Assembly: GCA_026874595.1 (NCBI GenBank)
Contig: CM049322.1
Span: 52,913,386-52,977,385, forward strand
Reading direction: 5' to 3'
Length of the DNA stretch: 64,000 nucleotides
From: Sipunculus nudus
Lineage: Eukaryota; Annelida; Sipuncula; Golfingiida; Sipunculidae
Under the pieces are notes generated by a model, which saw only the letters and a list, made by a program, of their open reading frames with translations, did no database searches and was not told the origin of the DNA. Shown here one piece after another: positions 15,200 through 28,810 of the stretch (positions are counted from its first letter, which is position 1; the number at the start of each line of letters is the position of its first letter). Position numbers and translations under genes: made by a program.

Positions 15200-15715
15200 A
15201 ATGTTTGACGGTGACAACGCCATATTGCTTGATACAACTAGAAAGCTATGGTCTTGAGGATCCAGCCTACGAAACATGGAAGTCAGCGATTTTTATTAAC
15301 GGGGAAAAGATGGATGTCAAGCAGTTCAAGCATGAGGGCACCTGGTACGTAAAGCAGCGCGGGGTAAAAATTGCCATACTCAAAATGTCAGATAACGCTT
15401 GTCACGTGACGTTCAAGGGGGCGTATGATACATTTGATTACCCTGATGCATCGATGGCTCTAAGAAATCGGTTGCTCAGCCTCTCTACCGGCACACTGGT
15501 TGTTGCTATCACAGAGGACGCTTTTACAGTAAGACTTATAAACGCCGTCGACACCCTCGGAAAGCTGGGTATCCAGATCTCGCTTGGAAATTACCGATCT
15601 AAGTGGTACCGTTCGTCGGCAGTTTGGGTAGCAGTTGTTGGCCATCCAGCTCTAACTCAAGCGGTTCAACTCCCAAGAGGACATGGACCTGCCGTCTTAA
15701 CCGTTGACCTACTTG
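15200..15715 (+). CDS. ILEI (FAM3-like) domain exon, copy 1
   Basis: This internal exon encodes about 171 residues of an ILEI domain (interleukin-like EMT inducer fold, known from FAM3, CEMIP and POMGNT1). Visible hallmarks are an ESYG...W-SAIFINGEKMD strand region, RGVKIAIL, then LSTGTLVVAITEDAFT and a final SSAVWVAVVG strand. In secreted FAM3 proteins this fold binds glycans or receptors; a role here is inferred. The exon starts after a TTATTTTAG acceptor with two bases completing a codon and ends at a GGTGAG donor after one base of the next codon. That phase joins exactly to the PAN-like exon at 17015. Upstream exons, including any signal peptide, were not found. A paralogous exon with the same phase lies at 34404. 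Confidence 0.8.
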
Positions 15716-17014
15716 GTGAGTAGAATGCAGGGTCTTCGGTGTTGTAATTCGCTTACTGGATGTATGGTTCATATTCCTGTCAACATCTGTGCTCGTTGAT
15801 GCACCAATGGCACCAAAATGTGGTGATAGATATTAAATGTTCAAACTCGAAAGTTCCTTTAATCATAGTAGCATATTGAGGAATGTAGGAAAATATACGC
15901 ATGTAAAGCACCGGTGCCTAGAGAACCAGTGGTTTAGTAAAACATATAATATAGTGTTTTAATCCTATCACAAAAGTATACCACTACGTCTTTGAATATC
16001 TCTGTATGTATGTATGTATGTTTGTATATATATATATGTAAAGTGGAAGAGTGACTCCTTTTAGATCGAATAATTTATTTGTTGTCATATATTTGTCACT
16101 CAAATATATTAAGGAATAATTTTATTAACGGCTGGAAAATATTTGAGATCACTGTATATTTTTAAGATTCCCAGATTGTGTAACTAAACGCCACGAACAG
16201 CCGACACCTTGCTGAAAATGTATCAGGAGGAAAACGTTATACCTATATTTTATTTGGTAGTTTTGCTGTGATTATACCATTGCAATATTAGGCTATAAAA
16301 ATAGTATTGTCACTTTGACAGTCACTTAAGTGAGAACATAATGCTGTGCACAGTGCCGCATTTGTATGATTTTTGAGACTGTTAATAACCGTTAGTCTAT
16401 AAATTTTAAATATCATACACATCGGATTGTAGAAGGTTGTAACACTATCTCGGCTGACTGAGAGTCATCTCAGCTATAGCAATTACACTTCCTCCTCCAT
16501 CCGTTCGTCTGTCCATCCGTAAATCCGTCCTTTTGAGTAAGGCACTTGTAACTGGATCACTTGGACGTATATTCTAAGAGTTACAAGGTCCTGATTATTC
16601 ACGTCAGAATAATTAAAAAAACTGATACAGAAACTCCAGTATCTCAATAACTATGTTTTTGATTGCCATGATTATTGCCTTACATAATTAACATTGATAG
16701 TTTCATCGTTTCATGAAAACTAGTGGTGTTTTATATATTTCTGTCTGATTTTTCCGTCAGTTTTTGAGACTACCAAATAACAGTAATGATGTCTGCTTCT
16801 CAGATGTGGTTTCATCTGGTGCCCTGAAATACAGTGTGCTTATTGAGTATAAATTATTTCATTAGTTACTAAAGACTTACGTTATAGATGTGTTAAGTTA
16901 ACACTGTTAACTCTTATCACCGTGTATTATATATGGTGTAGCACAGTACTGATTCACCATTCAGTTAATGAGAGATATATTATGCTTTAGATTAATTTGA
17001 ATAATTCATTACAG
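15716..17014 (+). other. Intron between ILEI and PAN exons, homologous to sequence after copy 2
   Basis: The intron starts GTGAG and ends ATTACAG. Blocks near 15835-15950 and 16140-16320 resemble sequence after the second ILEI exon (about 35025-35140 and 36370-36550), so the duplication included intron. Near 16440-16560 there is a dispersed-repeat end with a CCGTCCGT-like run. It resembles, reversed, the ends near 18655-18740 and 27850-27940. Confidence 0.6.
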
Positions 17015-17286
17015 AAAACACCTGTAAAATGACAAGTACCGGACGTTTCAACCTAATTCCTGAGAGTGAGTTCGTTGGAGCGGAGCCTGCCCTAATTCTG
17101 ACAGACAAGACCAAGACCGAGTGCATCATGAAATGTCTTCAGATCTCAGCATGCATGACCATCAACGTCATCGAGCAGCCAGGGGGGAGGCTTTGCCAAC
17201 TGTTCAAGGCACGACGTGGATACAAGAATGCGAATATCCAAGAAAGTGCTGACACTTCAACCTTAGAATTAATCGAGTGCCCTTAA
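17015..17286 (+). CDS. PAN/Apple-like terminal exon of the ILEI gene
   Basis: This terminal exon of 90 codons follows an ATTACAG acceptor. Its first two bases complete the codon left open by the ILEI exon at 15715, giving a Glu-Asn-Thr-Cys junction. The peptide shows a PAN/Apple-like cysteine pattern: an early Cys, the paired C-IMKC segment, a Cys in the ISAC segment, a Cys in RLCQLF and one near the end. PAN modules bind proteins or sugars in secreted molecules. ILEI plus PAN suggests a secreted lectin-like or matrix protein. A TAA stop at 17284 ends the gene. The joint with copy 1 is inferred from splice phase and order. Confidence 0.7.
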
Positions 17287-18786
17287 AGACCATTACCTTC
17301 TTATGCTGTTCGTTTCTCACCAGAAAAAAACGCATACATGCATCTAAAACAATCAAAGAAATTGCGAATGGATTTCGAAACAGCATTATAGAGCAACATG
17401 TGATGATATATATAAATGCATATATGAATATATAAATATATTAAGATGAATGAATGAGGCACATAATACCATAAAGGCATATATAATACAATAAAAATAT
17501 CATATATATTAAACTCGTTTAGCAATTTAATATTTAACAAGAATATTTACTTTTGATATTTGAATCCAGAAAGTAAAATTTAAAACATAGGGAGGTCATT
17601 TACACTCTATTTGTAGACATACAAAGAATCGGAGATTGTATCCATACATATGTGTACCTACATATACATACATTAATGTATATACAAACATTGTATATGT
17701 GTAAAAAGATCGACGTGAGCCTTGTTTAGCTTATGCGACTTTCAAATTTGTGTGAAATATCCACACATCACTATAAGGAAACCTGTACCACTGAGGGTAC
17801 TACTAAATAAACACTGCTCGACCCAGCACCGGAAGAGCCCATATCAAACGTAGTATCCCGCAGGTGGTCTACATGGCATACATGCAAAATGAAATCCAAC
17901 AGGTTTGAATGTAACTGTTAAATATAAACAAATAAACGAAAAAAAAAAATAGTGGAAATAATTATAATAATAAAAGATTGTTCTATAGAGTATTATTCGA
18001 TTACCAAAAAAATAACAAAATAGCTTGTCAACGCTGCATAAACATTAGATAACTAATAAAAGGAAGGAGTGTGCTTTTGTGGCAGTTAAATTTATTGGTC
18101 GTGACTGGTGATGTTACTCCTACAAATATCCCGTTAGAAAAAGAACATAAGACCTTCATAGTGAAGAAAAAAAAACAATACATTGATTAAAAAGAACATG
18201 TATTTTTATATATTATATGAGCTATGTGGTGGAACATGATGCCTTTAAGTCAGAAAACAGAAGTTGAAGCAGTGTGGTATCAGCACCTATGGAGTTCCAG
18301 GTAAAATCTTCGTGAAAAAATAACCAGTGAAAGAACTACAAAACACAAACAAATAATAACAATCTGTGACAAATAATAGTACAATAATATACAGCTAGAG
18401 CAAATAAATAAATGTTGTCGGACAATAGTCCTCAGAGGGCCCCGCATTTCTGGTAGTGCTGGACCAGTTTACAAATGGGTAAAATGTCTAGTTTATAGTT
18501 TTAAGATATGACAAACAGAAACAGGTGTTTATTAATATTCACGAGGGAACAAAAATCTTAATAGTTCTTGTTGAGATAACGCACGCGAAAAAAAATCATT
18601 GGTTGTGCTCTGGCGGCATATAGGAATTTTGACAGGTCTGATATGCAATAGGACGGCCACTGACGGACGGACTGGAGGAAGAGGAAGGACGGATGGACGG
18701 ATGGACAGAAGGACTATCACAATGATCACCATAGGGTTGTCTGAATCTCTTCAAGAGGGCCCTAATAATATGTGATGACGTCATAC

Positions 18787-18823
<37 letters not shown>

Positions 18824-21800
18824 TCTGTTTCCACTCCATCTACCTGACAGAGAAGGCATGACAAATCCCATCCCTGAGAAAGATTTGTGATCATATGAAG
18901 GGATTTGAAGATTATTTTGTATATATATTAAAGCCAATATATATGTATATAAGACATATATAATAATTATCAAGTTTATAACAGAAACTACTTTGTTTAA
19001 TGTTATAATTTTTTCCCATGAAAGATAAGTGTGGTTTTCATGAAAAATTATTTTATAAATGTAATGGCTACTTTCTTTTTGTTTTAGAATACAAGTAAAC
19101 TGTATAATGATATTAAAATCCTACAAAAACACATGGGATTATAAATTAATATCATGGTAAACTTTTGTTTGATTCAAATGTTATTTTCTGTCTGCGAAGA
19201 CATGTTGAATATATAATGTTCATTATTTATATGCGCATGACATATCGAAGTGTCAAAAAATCTGAGATATCGTTAGGAAAACACTGTGAGGAAAGAAAAC
19301 GTAGTGATGAGGCATATTTAGAGAACACAACAGCAGTCGACTGGTTGACACATTTTGGGATACCAAATATACAGTCTGAGAGACAGATCGAGGTGCTCAG
19401 ATTCTAGTGCGAATGTGGATATTATTTTAAACAATTCGATGAATGAATTTAAAGTACGTAGAGCATGTGGGCCTGATGCATTTAGAATGAGACCAAAACC
19501 ATTTAAGAGTCAAGGTGAAACATGCCCAGCTTTGGAAAATATAAATGAGCATACGATAACACCGCTCCCAAGAATATGCCGATTGAACATGTTTTCATCA
19601 AATGTTTACTGAAAAACAATGCATCCAATTAGAATCCTGTTTTATTCAGTTGCAGCCTCAAACCTCAGTACTTCAGGCCAAAATCAGTCAACGAATAGCT
19701 GACCCTTATATCTAAACTCAGATTAAGTCTCCGTAATTGCCCTTGTCCATGAGAATGCGCACTAAGAGTAATGATCGCCTGCTTCGATTGGACCAGCGAA
19801 TCTGCACTGTATGATTTGTCAATAGGAATAAAAAAAAATGCCGGACAATCCCGCATGATCCTCACCGTAAAATGTATGATTTTTTTTTTACATTAAATCA
19901 TCTGATAAAAAAAACTTAATACATTCTTTTTCGTCGATATTATGTACGCGAACATTCAGTGTCAGCTTTACACGACAGGTGGCGTGGGTCTAAAAGGTTA
20001 ATTTAAAAGCTGCCGTTGAATACTTGTTGAATTTCTTTATATACTGCCCGGCAAACACGAAACCTGAAATGTGCTACCTTTATAACATATGGATCTATAT
20101 TCTATGTAATAATTGTTCTATAGTTGGCAGGACCAATCAGATAATTGTCAGGCACAAGGTGTTCGACCACACATATTATAATTTGTCATTTATCTTTGCT
20201 TTTAAAGTGATAAACAGTTCAATATTTCAATTTTATCACATTTACAACACGCCCTGCATTGTCATCAGTTATAGGTGGCAGTAAAACATTCTATGTATCA
20301 TTCTATGATACCCCTCTATTTTGATTCGCTCCTGCTTTCTAAACTTCAACAAAAGGGGGCGCCAGTTTATTTTACTAAGTAATTCAAACAACTGATCATT
20401 CGCAAAATAAAATCAATATACAGACGTGTCCCTGTGTTTAAGTAAAATGCATGTTTCTTGGACTTACATTTCAATGTGATCCAACAATTTGTCAACCGAG
20501 GTTTTATGTTGTAATTAAAATGTTTACTTTTCTAATTAGATTGACATGTAAGATCATTTTCTCCTTGGATTTACCGTTTAATCGACCTCATTCTTGATTT
20601 TGAATTCATAAAAATATAAATTATTCACGTTGGAATATAAATATTTGCAAAGTAGAAAATACTTAGTCTTCTTGTAGCCTACACACGTAAGAATGGTTGG
20701 TGGGAGATATTATTGCAAGAAACGTTACGGTCCTGTCCGATTTGTCATCGCTTGTTGAAGTACAGAATAACTAATGAAGAGATTCTACGAGTGCCTGGTT
20801 GCTTGAAATGTTCCTGTTTGCAGTGTCTATCTTGGTCGCTAGCTCAGGTAAGGACGTTTCCTTTCTGTTGATTCCACCTTCAGTGGAGAAAGTAGCTGCT
20901 TTATCTAGCCCAGTTCCTTGTTTCTGCATGTAATTTGAATATACTTTATTCTCATGTTTTACGAACAATCTAAAAAAATCAGTATTGTCACAAACTTAGA
21001 TGAACTTTTGCAAAAATGTCTCCTGCATTTTCGCGACAATATTAAAATTCTTTATTATCCAAGCTTTTAGCTTTTAATTCTTAAATTATCAGGTTAATCT
21101 GTGATTAAAAAAAAGGTTCCAATAAACTGTTATCTAATTTTTTCACACAATAGTTAGACAATACATGATATAGCACAGGTTCTAGTGTTGCTAAATCATG
21201 AGTGAAAGAGGCAATCTTGCATTCTAAGAAAAGGAGGTAATAGCCACGAAAGCAACAAACTATGGATTAGACTGGTGTAAGGAGATTCAAAAATATTACC
21301 CTCATTGATATAGTTTTGCCTTATTTCACTTTTAGCTTTTACTTTATTTAGAGAAACCAGCGTAAAAGGGCATAAGTAGAACAAAAATTATTTCGAAACT
21401 TAGCGAAATACAATCCCATGGTATATTAAATTTGGATCTTGGCACGATATATTCCGTATGTCCGATTAATGCCCTTGTCCCTTTTACTCAAGAAATTTAT
21501 TCGCTTTGCACTAGCAAGTAAATTAACATATGTAAAATGTCGAACTTTGTCGATTTGTCGAAATGTCGATTGTCAGAATTGTCAGAATTCATTTAAGTAT
21601 ATGAATGATTCTTTAAATATTTGACAGGAGAATATGTTAATTGTCTGTTGATCAAAATATTGATATTTTGGGTAATAAATTCACACAACGTATGCAGGGG
21701 CTTCTATAATATCAGTAAGCTTAGCTTCACCATGCAATCCTATCAATGTTTATAACAAAACAAAAACCTTCATGACGCCTTTCAAACAGAACTGTTTTAG

Positions 21801-22084
21801 CAACCGCGGATTGCAGAAAACGATTTTGGGCTTTCACTCGGCAAATAAATCAAAACGGTTTGGGCAGTTGGAAAGTGTAGGCGGCGTCATGCCTACCAAC
21901 CAAATGGTCATATGAAATAATGGACCAGACGTGCCAGGGAGCAGACGTGCAATAAGGGGTTACGCAACATTGGCCAAAGCGCACATTTAATGCCTTGTGA
22001 ACGGCCAATGTAGATTGAAAACGCTTTGAAACTATTTCGCATTTGCCGTGTGAAATTATTAAAAGTAAGGTTTTAATACGGAAC
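17287..22084. other. Non-coding stretch
   Basis: No supportable gene is seen. The stretch holds TA-rich simple sequence (near 17400-17700 and 18780-18830) and a dispersed-repeat end with a GACGGACGG-type run near 18655-18740. Short unrelated open frames have no domains. Confidence 0.55.
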
Positions 22085-24009
22085 TACGGTGGCTGATTTA
22101 GGACACAGAAAAAAAAATATTTATCTCGTGATCTCGAGATAACATCTCGAGATCTCGACAAAGAATTTCGCAAAAAAAAAAATTAGGAAGCAAAAAAAAT
22201 TTTTAGGAAGCAAAAAAAAATTTTAGGAAGCAAAAAAAAAAAAAATTGAGGAAGCATTAATATAATTTTAGGAAGCAAAAAAAAAAATTTTTAGGAAGCA
22301 AAAAAAAAAAAATTTTAGGAAGCAAAAAAAAAAAAAATTAGGAAGTATAAAAAAAATTTATGAAGCAAAAAAAAAATTTTTAGGAAGCAAAAAAAAAATT
22401 TTAGGAAGCAAAAAAAAAAAAAAAATTAGGAAGCAAAAAAAAAATTTTGGAAGAAACCCCAGCTGGGAATGGGTCTTATAACGTCACTTTGACGTATAAA
22501 CATTTTATCTAAAGGCTACTTGTATACAAGCCACTTGAGCAAGTGTTAACATACAGATAAAAACATGTAACAGAGTTATTGAAAGATCACTAGTTGATAT
22601 TCGTTGGAGCATGTGAAGCAATGCAGTATTTGTCATTTACAGAATTCTGTAATCTCTGAATTGAAGCCAGATGTTTCTGCCGGACGTCTTTCTATTACGA
22701 TCGGTGGCAATTTTTGCACCCCCCCCCCCCCGACCCATGTTATAAAAAAAACGTGGATATAGACAAAGACACCGCCTTTACCCATGGCATTGGCTCATTT
22801 TTATGAAAGATTAATAGATTATGTTTACCTAGATTATGTTTATGATCACCTTCACTTCTTTAATATGTATATGCAGAGTTAGCCTGTATTACAAAGATTC
22901 TATAAATAAGGCAGGTGAATAGCGACTTTAAGACCAAAGCAGAGCATTTTGCTGAAGAAAAATCATGATGAGAGATGATCGAAATTTTAAAGCGTTTATT
23001 TATGAATATAAAACATTTATGAAGATAGGTTGATTAAATTAATCTGAGCTATAGTAAGAGCTAAAGTGGATCAAGACTTGGGCTTTAGGGGCTGAAGCAA
23101 CGTCCCTCCCCGACCCCCCCCCCCCCCCCAGCGTACCTACCCGAAAACACAGTAATCAGTTTTAGCATATTTTAATTTATGATGGTCTAATACATGTTCC
23201 ATAAAACGACACACCATTTCAATAAAACAAAAGCTGAAAGAAATTGTACAAAAAGCGTGTTTCTATAAGAAGCTCATATTTGTTTGTATTCTTAAAATAA
23301 TAAGGTACCCACAATGCATGCATGCAGACCTAAACATTTCTATTTGAGTGATTGAACAGACATCGCTCCGAATCCGCCGTTCAGGTAGAATGTTTCAGAT
23401 TCTTTAGGCTTTGACATCTTCCTTACGGATATGAATATTAAATATTGAATTTATATTGAACTTTTCTTCAACTCGCCTTATCTCAGGGGATATACAAACT
23501 TGATTGATTTTAAATTAATTATATTGTATTACCGTTCAGTTAAACACAGTATACATGGTCTTTGTTTTATAATTGCAATAGTAAGCACTCTTAACGTATA
23601 CTGTCCCCATAAGTTTGCTTTGTTTTATGTCAATTCAGCTTCGAATGGTTCGTACAAGTGTGACATTTTTTCTGGAGACCTCGAAAGATAATTTTTTTTT
23701 TGCTTCCTAAAAATTTTTTTTTTTTTGCTTTCTATAATTTTTTTTTTGCTTCCTTAAATTTTTTTTTTTTGCTTCCTAAAATTTTTTTTTTTTGCTTCCT
23801 AAAAATTTGTTTTGCTTCCTAAAATTTTTTTTTTTGCTTCCTAAAAATTTTTTTTTTGCTTCCCAAAATTTTTTTTTTTGCTTCCAAAAAAATTTTTTTT
23901 TTCTTCCTAAAATTTTTTTTTGCGAAATTCTATGATGAGATCTCGAGATGTTATCTCGAGATCTCGAGATAAATATTTTTTTTTTCTGTGTCCTAAATCA
24001 GCCACCGTA
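22085..24009. mobile_element. Fold-back (long terminal inverted repeat) element with TA target duplication
   Basis: The two ends are reverse complements. The left end runs CGGTGGCTGATTTAGGACAC, then an A-run, then CTCGAGAT-rich palindromes, then more than ten repeats of an A-run plus TTTTAGGAAGC. The right end mirrors this, with T-runs and GCTTCCTAAAA repeats from about 23692. Each arm is about 320-375 bp. Both ends are flanked by TA (22085-22086 and 24008-24009), as for Tc1/mariner-type insertion. The 1.2-kb interior (about 22460-23690) has no transposase and two C-runs. The element is probably non-autonomous and mobilised in trans. Confidence 0.8.
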
Positions 24010-26900
24010 CTGAACATATATTTACCTTATATTCCATAAAGTCTCTAAAAAGGATATTCATGCCAGCCAAAGAAATTATGATAGGAGTGTTTTATGACAT
24101 GAGAGTTAGGGCACGAGGGCACACCTTCATGCCCTTACAATGTTAGGGTATGAAGGGAGACCCACATGTACTCTATGTTGCAAAAATAAGAAGGGTTTGC
24201 GTAACTTATCTAAAGGGTTCAGATACGGCATATATTAGAATATAATACATGCGTCATAATGTACTAATGCTCATAGTGTATGAGTACATAAAATACTATA
24301 GGATAAAATAGCCAATTCTAAAACTAAAAACGCATCCATAAATATGAAAGTGATGCAATCGACCAATACATTACTATACATCTTGTTTTTCTTGTCGAAC
24401 ACACGGAACTCAAATTAACTTTCATCGGTCGTGACGCATTACTAACCCAATAAACATAGGAGAATTTGATCAGACTTTTAATACAGAGAAGCATTCAGTC
24501 AATAATTTACTATGGGTTTAGTCGGTGTGTATACAGCGTGTGTGATTGTGGGTTGTGTGTGTGTGTGGGGGGGGGATTTTGTCATCATGCAAAAAAAGAG
24601 AAATACTTTGCCATTACTTTTATTTCAATCTAATGAAAAAAAAATTAGAGTCGTACCAAAATAATACTTGAGCACAAACCTGAAATTTGGAAAGCCTTTT
24701 TTGTTTAAATAATACTGTCCAGTCTCCCGGGGTTAGTGACACTAGAGATTCATTTTCAAAGGACCATCTGGAGACGAAATTTTGTCGTATTACTGGGACC
24801 TTGTTTTTTAAGTGGTAAGTGTATGAAAATGAGTCCCGATCAGCTAATAAGTCTCAACAATGATCTTATTTCATTGGATAGATAAAGAAGATAATTCATG
24901 TATCTCGTTTTTCATAATCATATAATTTCTACTCAGAACTACTAAAGTCTTCATTGGCGTTTGTCCAACTCTTTGTAGACTTCTGGTTAGTATGGATTAT
25001 TTATATAGAAAGATTTCTAAAAAAAAACTCGGAAAACTATACAGCAGAATATATAAAATTTGTTTTCATTTGCGATCGGAATTGATGTAATCACATTACA
25101 TGCGAGTTAGCCATGCTGGTGATCCAAAAATACTCTAAAATAAATAATACAAAACGAATATTTCCAAATAATATTGTAATTTCTATGATGACTAACATCG
25201 GCACAAAATTGACCAATTACAAAATGATAAATAAAGATATTGCTTTAACCATAAATAGAAAATTCGTCTTGATTTCAGGTGACGTGATCCGCTTTCCGCA
25301 CGTGTATCAAATATAATCACATATTTGCTGTTCTCAAGTGTTACACGGATGAATGGGCACGGGTCATGAGCTCTCTATGGGCCGGTAAAATTTTAAAGAC
25401 TTCATAGAAAGACTCAGAATCAATTAAGTTGTGTCATCTCCATCAATAAAGTGTTAACTTTTTAAATTTTAACCTGACCCACAACCATGACATGAACAAA
25501 TCTCCGATGCCTACGCCTTAAAGATACGAGCCACAAGGCTCAGTGGCAAGGGGCGTAGAATACAACTATATTATCCTTTTGAAATTTGCAATTGCAAAGG
25601 ATATCAAGATATGTAAGATAAAATTTAAGGTTTACGAGAGATGTCATAAATAATGTTAGTCTATGTATGATTCCATGATGACGAAAAGAGTAATTTAGAA
25701 TAAACGACATGCGTCCATACATCACCGAAGTATCTACTGGTAAGTCATGCAGCTGTCATTCTGTATTACAATGCATCCTCCATCGAACGACCTTAATGAT
25801 CAAATTTATAATGCGTCACGAATAAAGCAAATATAAAAAGTTTTCCCATGGATCTTATTTTCTCTCACCTGGATCTCGGACATTCCGGCTGTGATAGGAT
25901 TATGCTGTTTGTACAACAACATTATACTGCCCATGAGGGCGCTGTATTTTAAAGCACTGGTAGACATGTGACGTCATGCCAGAGACGCTGGTACATTTCA
26001 ATCACACTCCGGGAGATAGAATGCTGTACATGTATATTTCACTTTAAACAGTTCGAACAGGTGACTTGATGTTAGCTGGCACACTCACCACTTAATGTAA
26101 ATGTTCCTCGCGTGTGTAACATATCTAGGCCGGGGAATGGTTGATTTTGTGATGCAACATCAGATGCACACACCAGATGCACATGCACCATGAGGGAACG
26201 CTGGCTAAATATTAATGTTCATGTTCATGTTAAACAAGAGTATAAAGAAAATAAATTCCCCCGATGCTTACCACGTTTTACCTGGTTGCCGCCATGTTGC
26301 TAAATTAACCTCCTTTACTAGAGAGCAGGAATCTCAGGACACGCGTATTATCCGGTGACATACGTATTTTATATAGTTCTTTAACCCTCCCACAACACGA
26401 AGTGGAATATATCAGTAGTGATCCAGTTCCTCTTAATTCGGAAATAAGAACATCCTGGTTAAAATTATAGTAACATTTAACAGCATAATAATTCACATTG
26501 TTATTATGTCGTTTTGCTCAGCTAATTAAGATATAAACCTAAATTGGTAACTTTAGAATGACATTTTTTTCACAATCGTTTATAGGTAGGTATAAGATTT
26601 GAAAATTCATTGTTGTCACAATTCCACACTGTGATACAGATCTGAAACTGTTTTATATTATTATTTTATATTTCTCTTTCATTTCAAACCTTTTTATGGC
26701 GCTTCCTAAATTTATCTGAATATACCTGACTGTATTTAATACAAAAAAATGCATAAATGAAGGGAAGGAAAACAGGATACTTTATTTTTATTTAAGTAGA
26801 TTAACATTCTAAATCAATTAATAAACTATCCAATATCAATATGTTTTAAGGTAAATTCAAGCTCTCATTATCTTGTATTAATATGACAGAAAAAAGAATG
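24010..26900. other. Non-coding stretch
   Basis: I see no gene, RNA or clear repeat structure here beyond a short GT/G-rich run near 24550-24575. Confidence 0.5.
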
Positions 26901-26908
26901 TCAAAAAG

Positions 26909-27945
26909 AAATTCTTTTTCAGGTGGAAAATTCATCGTTAATTATGCAACTCTAAAAAAGGGTTGCACTGATTTTAAAAGAAAACAAGTGACCCGTGGGT
27001 CATGACGCTCAGCCGACTGACATGTTGACAATATGTCCTTACACAGACAACTAATTAAGATAATGTAGGTGGCATCATTGTTCATGCATATTGGCTTAAG
27101 TTCATCAGGACCCATAAGCACAACAAATCTGATGACAAACCAACCGGCCTTTCAACTGTTTTTGTGCTTTATTTCTAGGGGGCTTAAACATACCCCAAAA
27201 CTCTGAGAATATTGTTCATTGTGACCTAATTTCAGGTTTCCAAGGAGATTTTCATAGACCTCCCTGGATTTTAGGTTAGAAGATTCCAGGTTCAATGTTA
27301 ATGATCTGTGCCCTGCTTTGGTATCAAATTTTTAATTATGACGGGAGTTGCTTATAAGCCAAATAGCTCAGAGAATATGGAATATGCATCAGTTGTTCAG
27401 ATCCTTGAGCTTTTGTATCAAATTTTTATTATTCTGGGGGATACTTCGGAGCCCCAGAGCTTAAAGAATATGGATGACAGAGACCTAATTTTAGGTTTCC
27501 AAGGAGATTTTTCATGGACCTCTCTGGGTTTAAAGTGAGAATAGATATTCCAGGTCTAGCGGTTACGATTGGTGCCCTGTTAACAGATCGTCACATCTTT
27601 TAAGGTCTCAAAAATAGAGAAAAAAAATCATGAAAAATTTATGATGAATGCATTAGTTGTTCAGATACTTGAGCTTTTGTATTATATTTTTCATTATTCT
27701 GTTTGGGGGGGTCTTTGGAGCCCAATAGCTTGAAGAATATGAGTAACAGAGACCTAATTCCAGGTTTCCCAGGAGATTTTTCATGGACCTCTTTGGATAT
27801 AAAGTAAGAAGATTCCAGGTCGAGTTGTTACAATTTGTGCCTTGTTAACGGACAGACGGCCGGGTGGCCGGGTGGCCGGACGGACGACGGACAAAGAGTG
27901 ATCGCTATAGCTCAGGTGACTTACTGTCAACTGAGCTCAAAAATG
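26909..27945 (+). repeat. Dispersed repeat element, partner of the 0.5-1.7 kb copy
   Basis: Contains three diverged internal units with a TTTCCAAGGAGATTTT...GACCTC core (near 27235, 27495 and 27765). It ends in a GACGGAC-rich stretch followed by GATCGCTATAGCTCAGG and a GTCAACTGAGCTC segment near 27900-27945. That terminal motif resembles ends I associate with dispersed mollusc repeats (from memory, unverified). The left part matches 500-1720 in inverted orientation. No coding capacity is seen. Confidence 0.55.
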
Positions 27946-28810
27946 GCATAATAATAGGGAAACAGATCTGTCTGCTGAATATATCATTTTTTTCATTTTT
28001 ATGATCCTTTGCAAATGTTAGATTACTGAACGTACATAGTAACAATTATATTTGTATACAATTTTTACAATAAAAAATTAATACAAATTTTTAAAATAGA
28101 AAAAAAGTTAAAGAAGAAATGATCTAGTATGAATCAAAATATCTCTCTCTGAGAGATAATAAACAAACGACAATGAAGTGTAGAACTGATAAATTATTTG
28201 TAAGGACACTTTAGGATCACAATCATGTTTGAAAAGTACATGTCATTCCTAAAGGCATGATCCGATTGACATTGATAATTCATCGTGTGGCCGAGAAGGT
28301 GATATTTAGAAATTCTTTTTCAGGTGGACAAATCATTGTCAATCATGCAACTCTTAGTATTTAAAAAATGGGTGTTGCACTGATTTTAAAAGAAAAAATG
28401 GCATAATAATAGGGAAACAGATCTGTCTGTTGAATATATCATTTTTTTTTTCATTTTTATAATCGTTTGCAAATGTTAGATTACTAAACGTACATAGTAA
28501 CAATTATATTTGTATACATTTTTTACAATAACAAAATTAATACAAATTAGTAAAAATACAAAAAAAGTATAAAAAAGTCAGGTCGATCAGCTTTTAAGCA
28601 GAACCTGCGAAGAAATGATCTAGTATGAATCCAAATATCTCTCTCTCTTGGAGATAATAAACAAATGAAAATGACGTGTAGAACTGATGAATTATTTGTA
28701 AGGACATTTTAGGATCACAAATCATGATTAAAAAAAGTTCATTTCATTCCTAAAGGTCTTATCCAATTGACATAGATATTTCATCGTGTGGCCGGGAAGG
28801 TGACATTTAT
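27939..28810 (+). repeat. Tandem duplication, period about 455 bp
   Basis: A block beginning with ATGGCATAATAATAGGGAAA at about 27942 recurs at about 28398. The order of small motifs is the same in both: a T-run, GTACATAGTAACAATTATAT, ATGATCTAGTATGAATC, a TCTCTCT run, and ATCGTGTGGCCG near the end. A short piece with TTTTTCAGGTGGA also occurs near 26920. This is non-coding repeat DNA. Confidence 0.7.

Noticed and set aside
22460-23690. A transposase gene inside the fold-back element
   Set aside because: Only short AT-rich frames are present; no DDE motif or helix-turn-helix seen.
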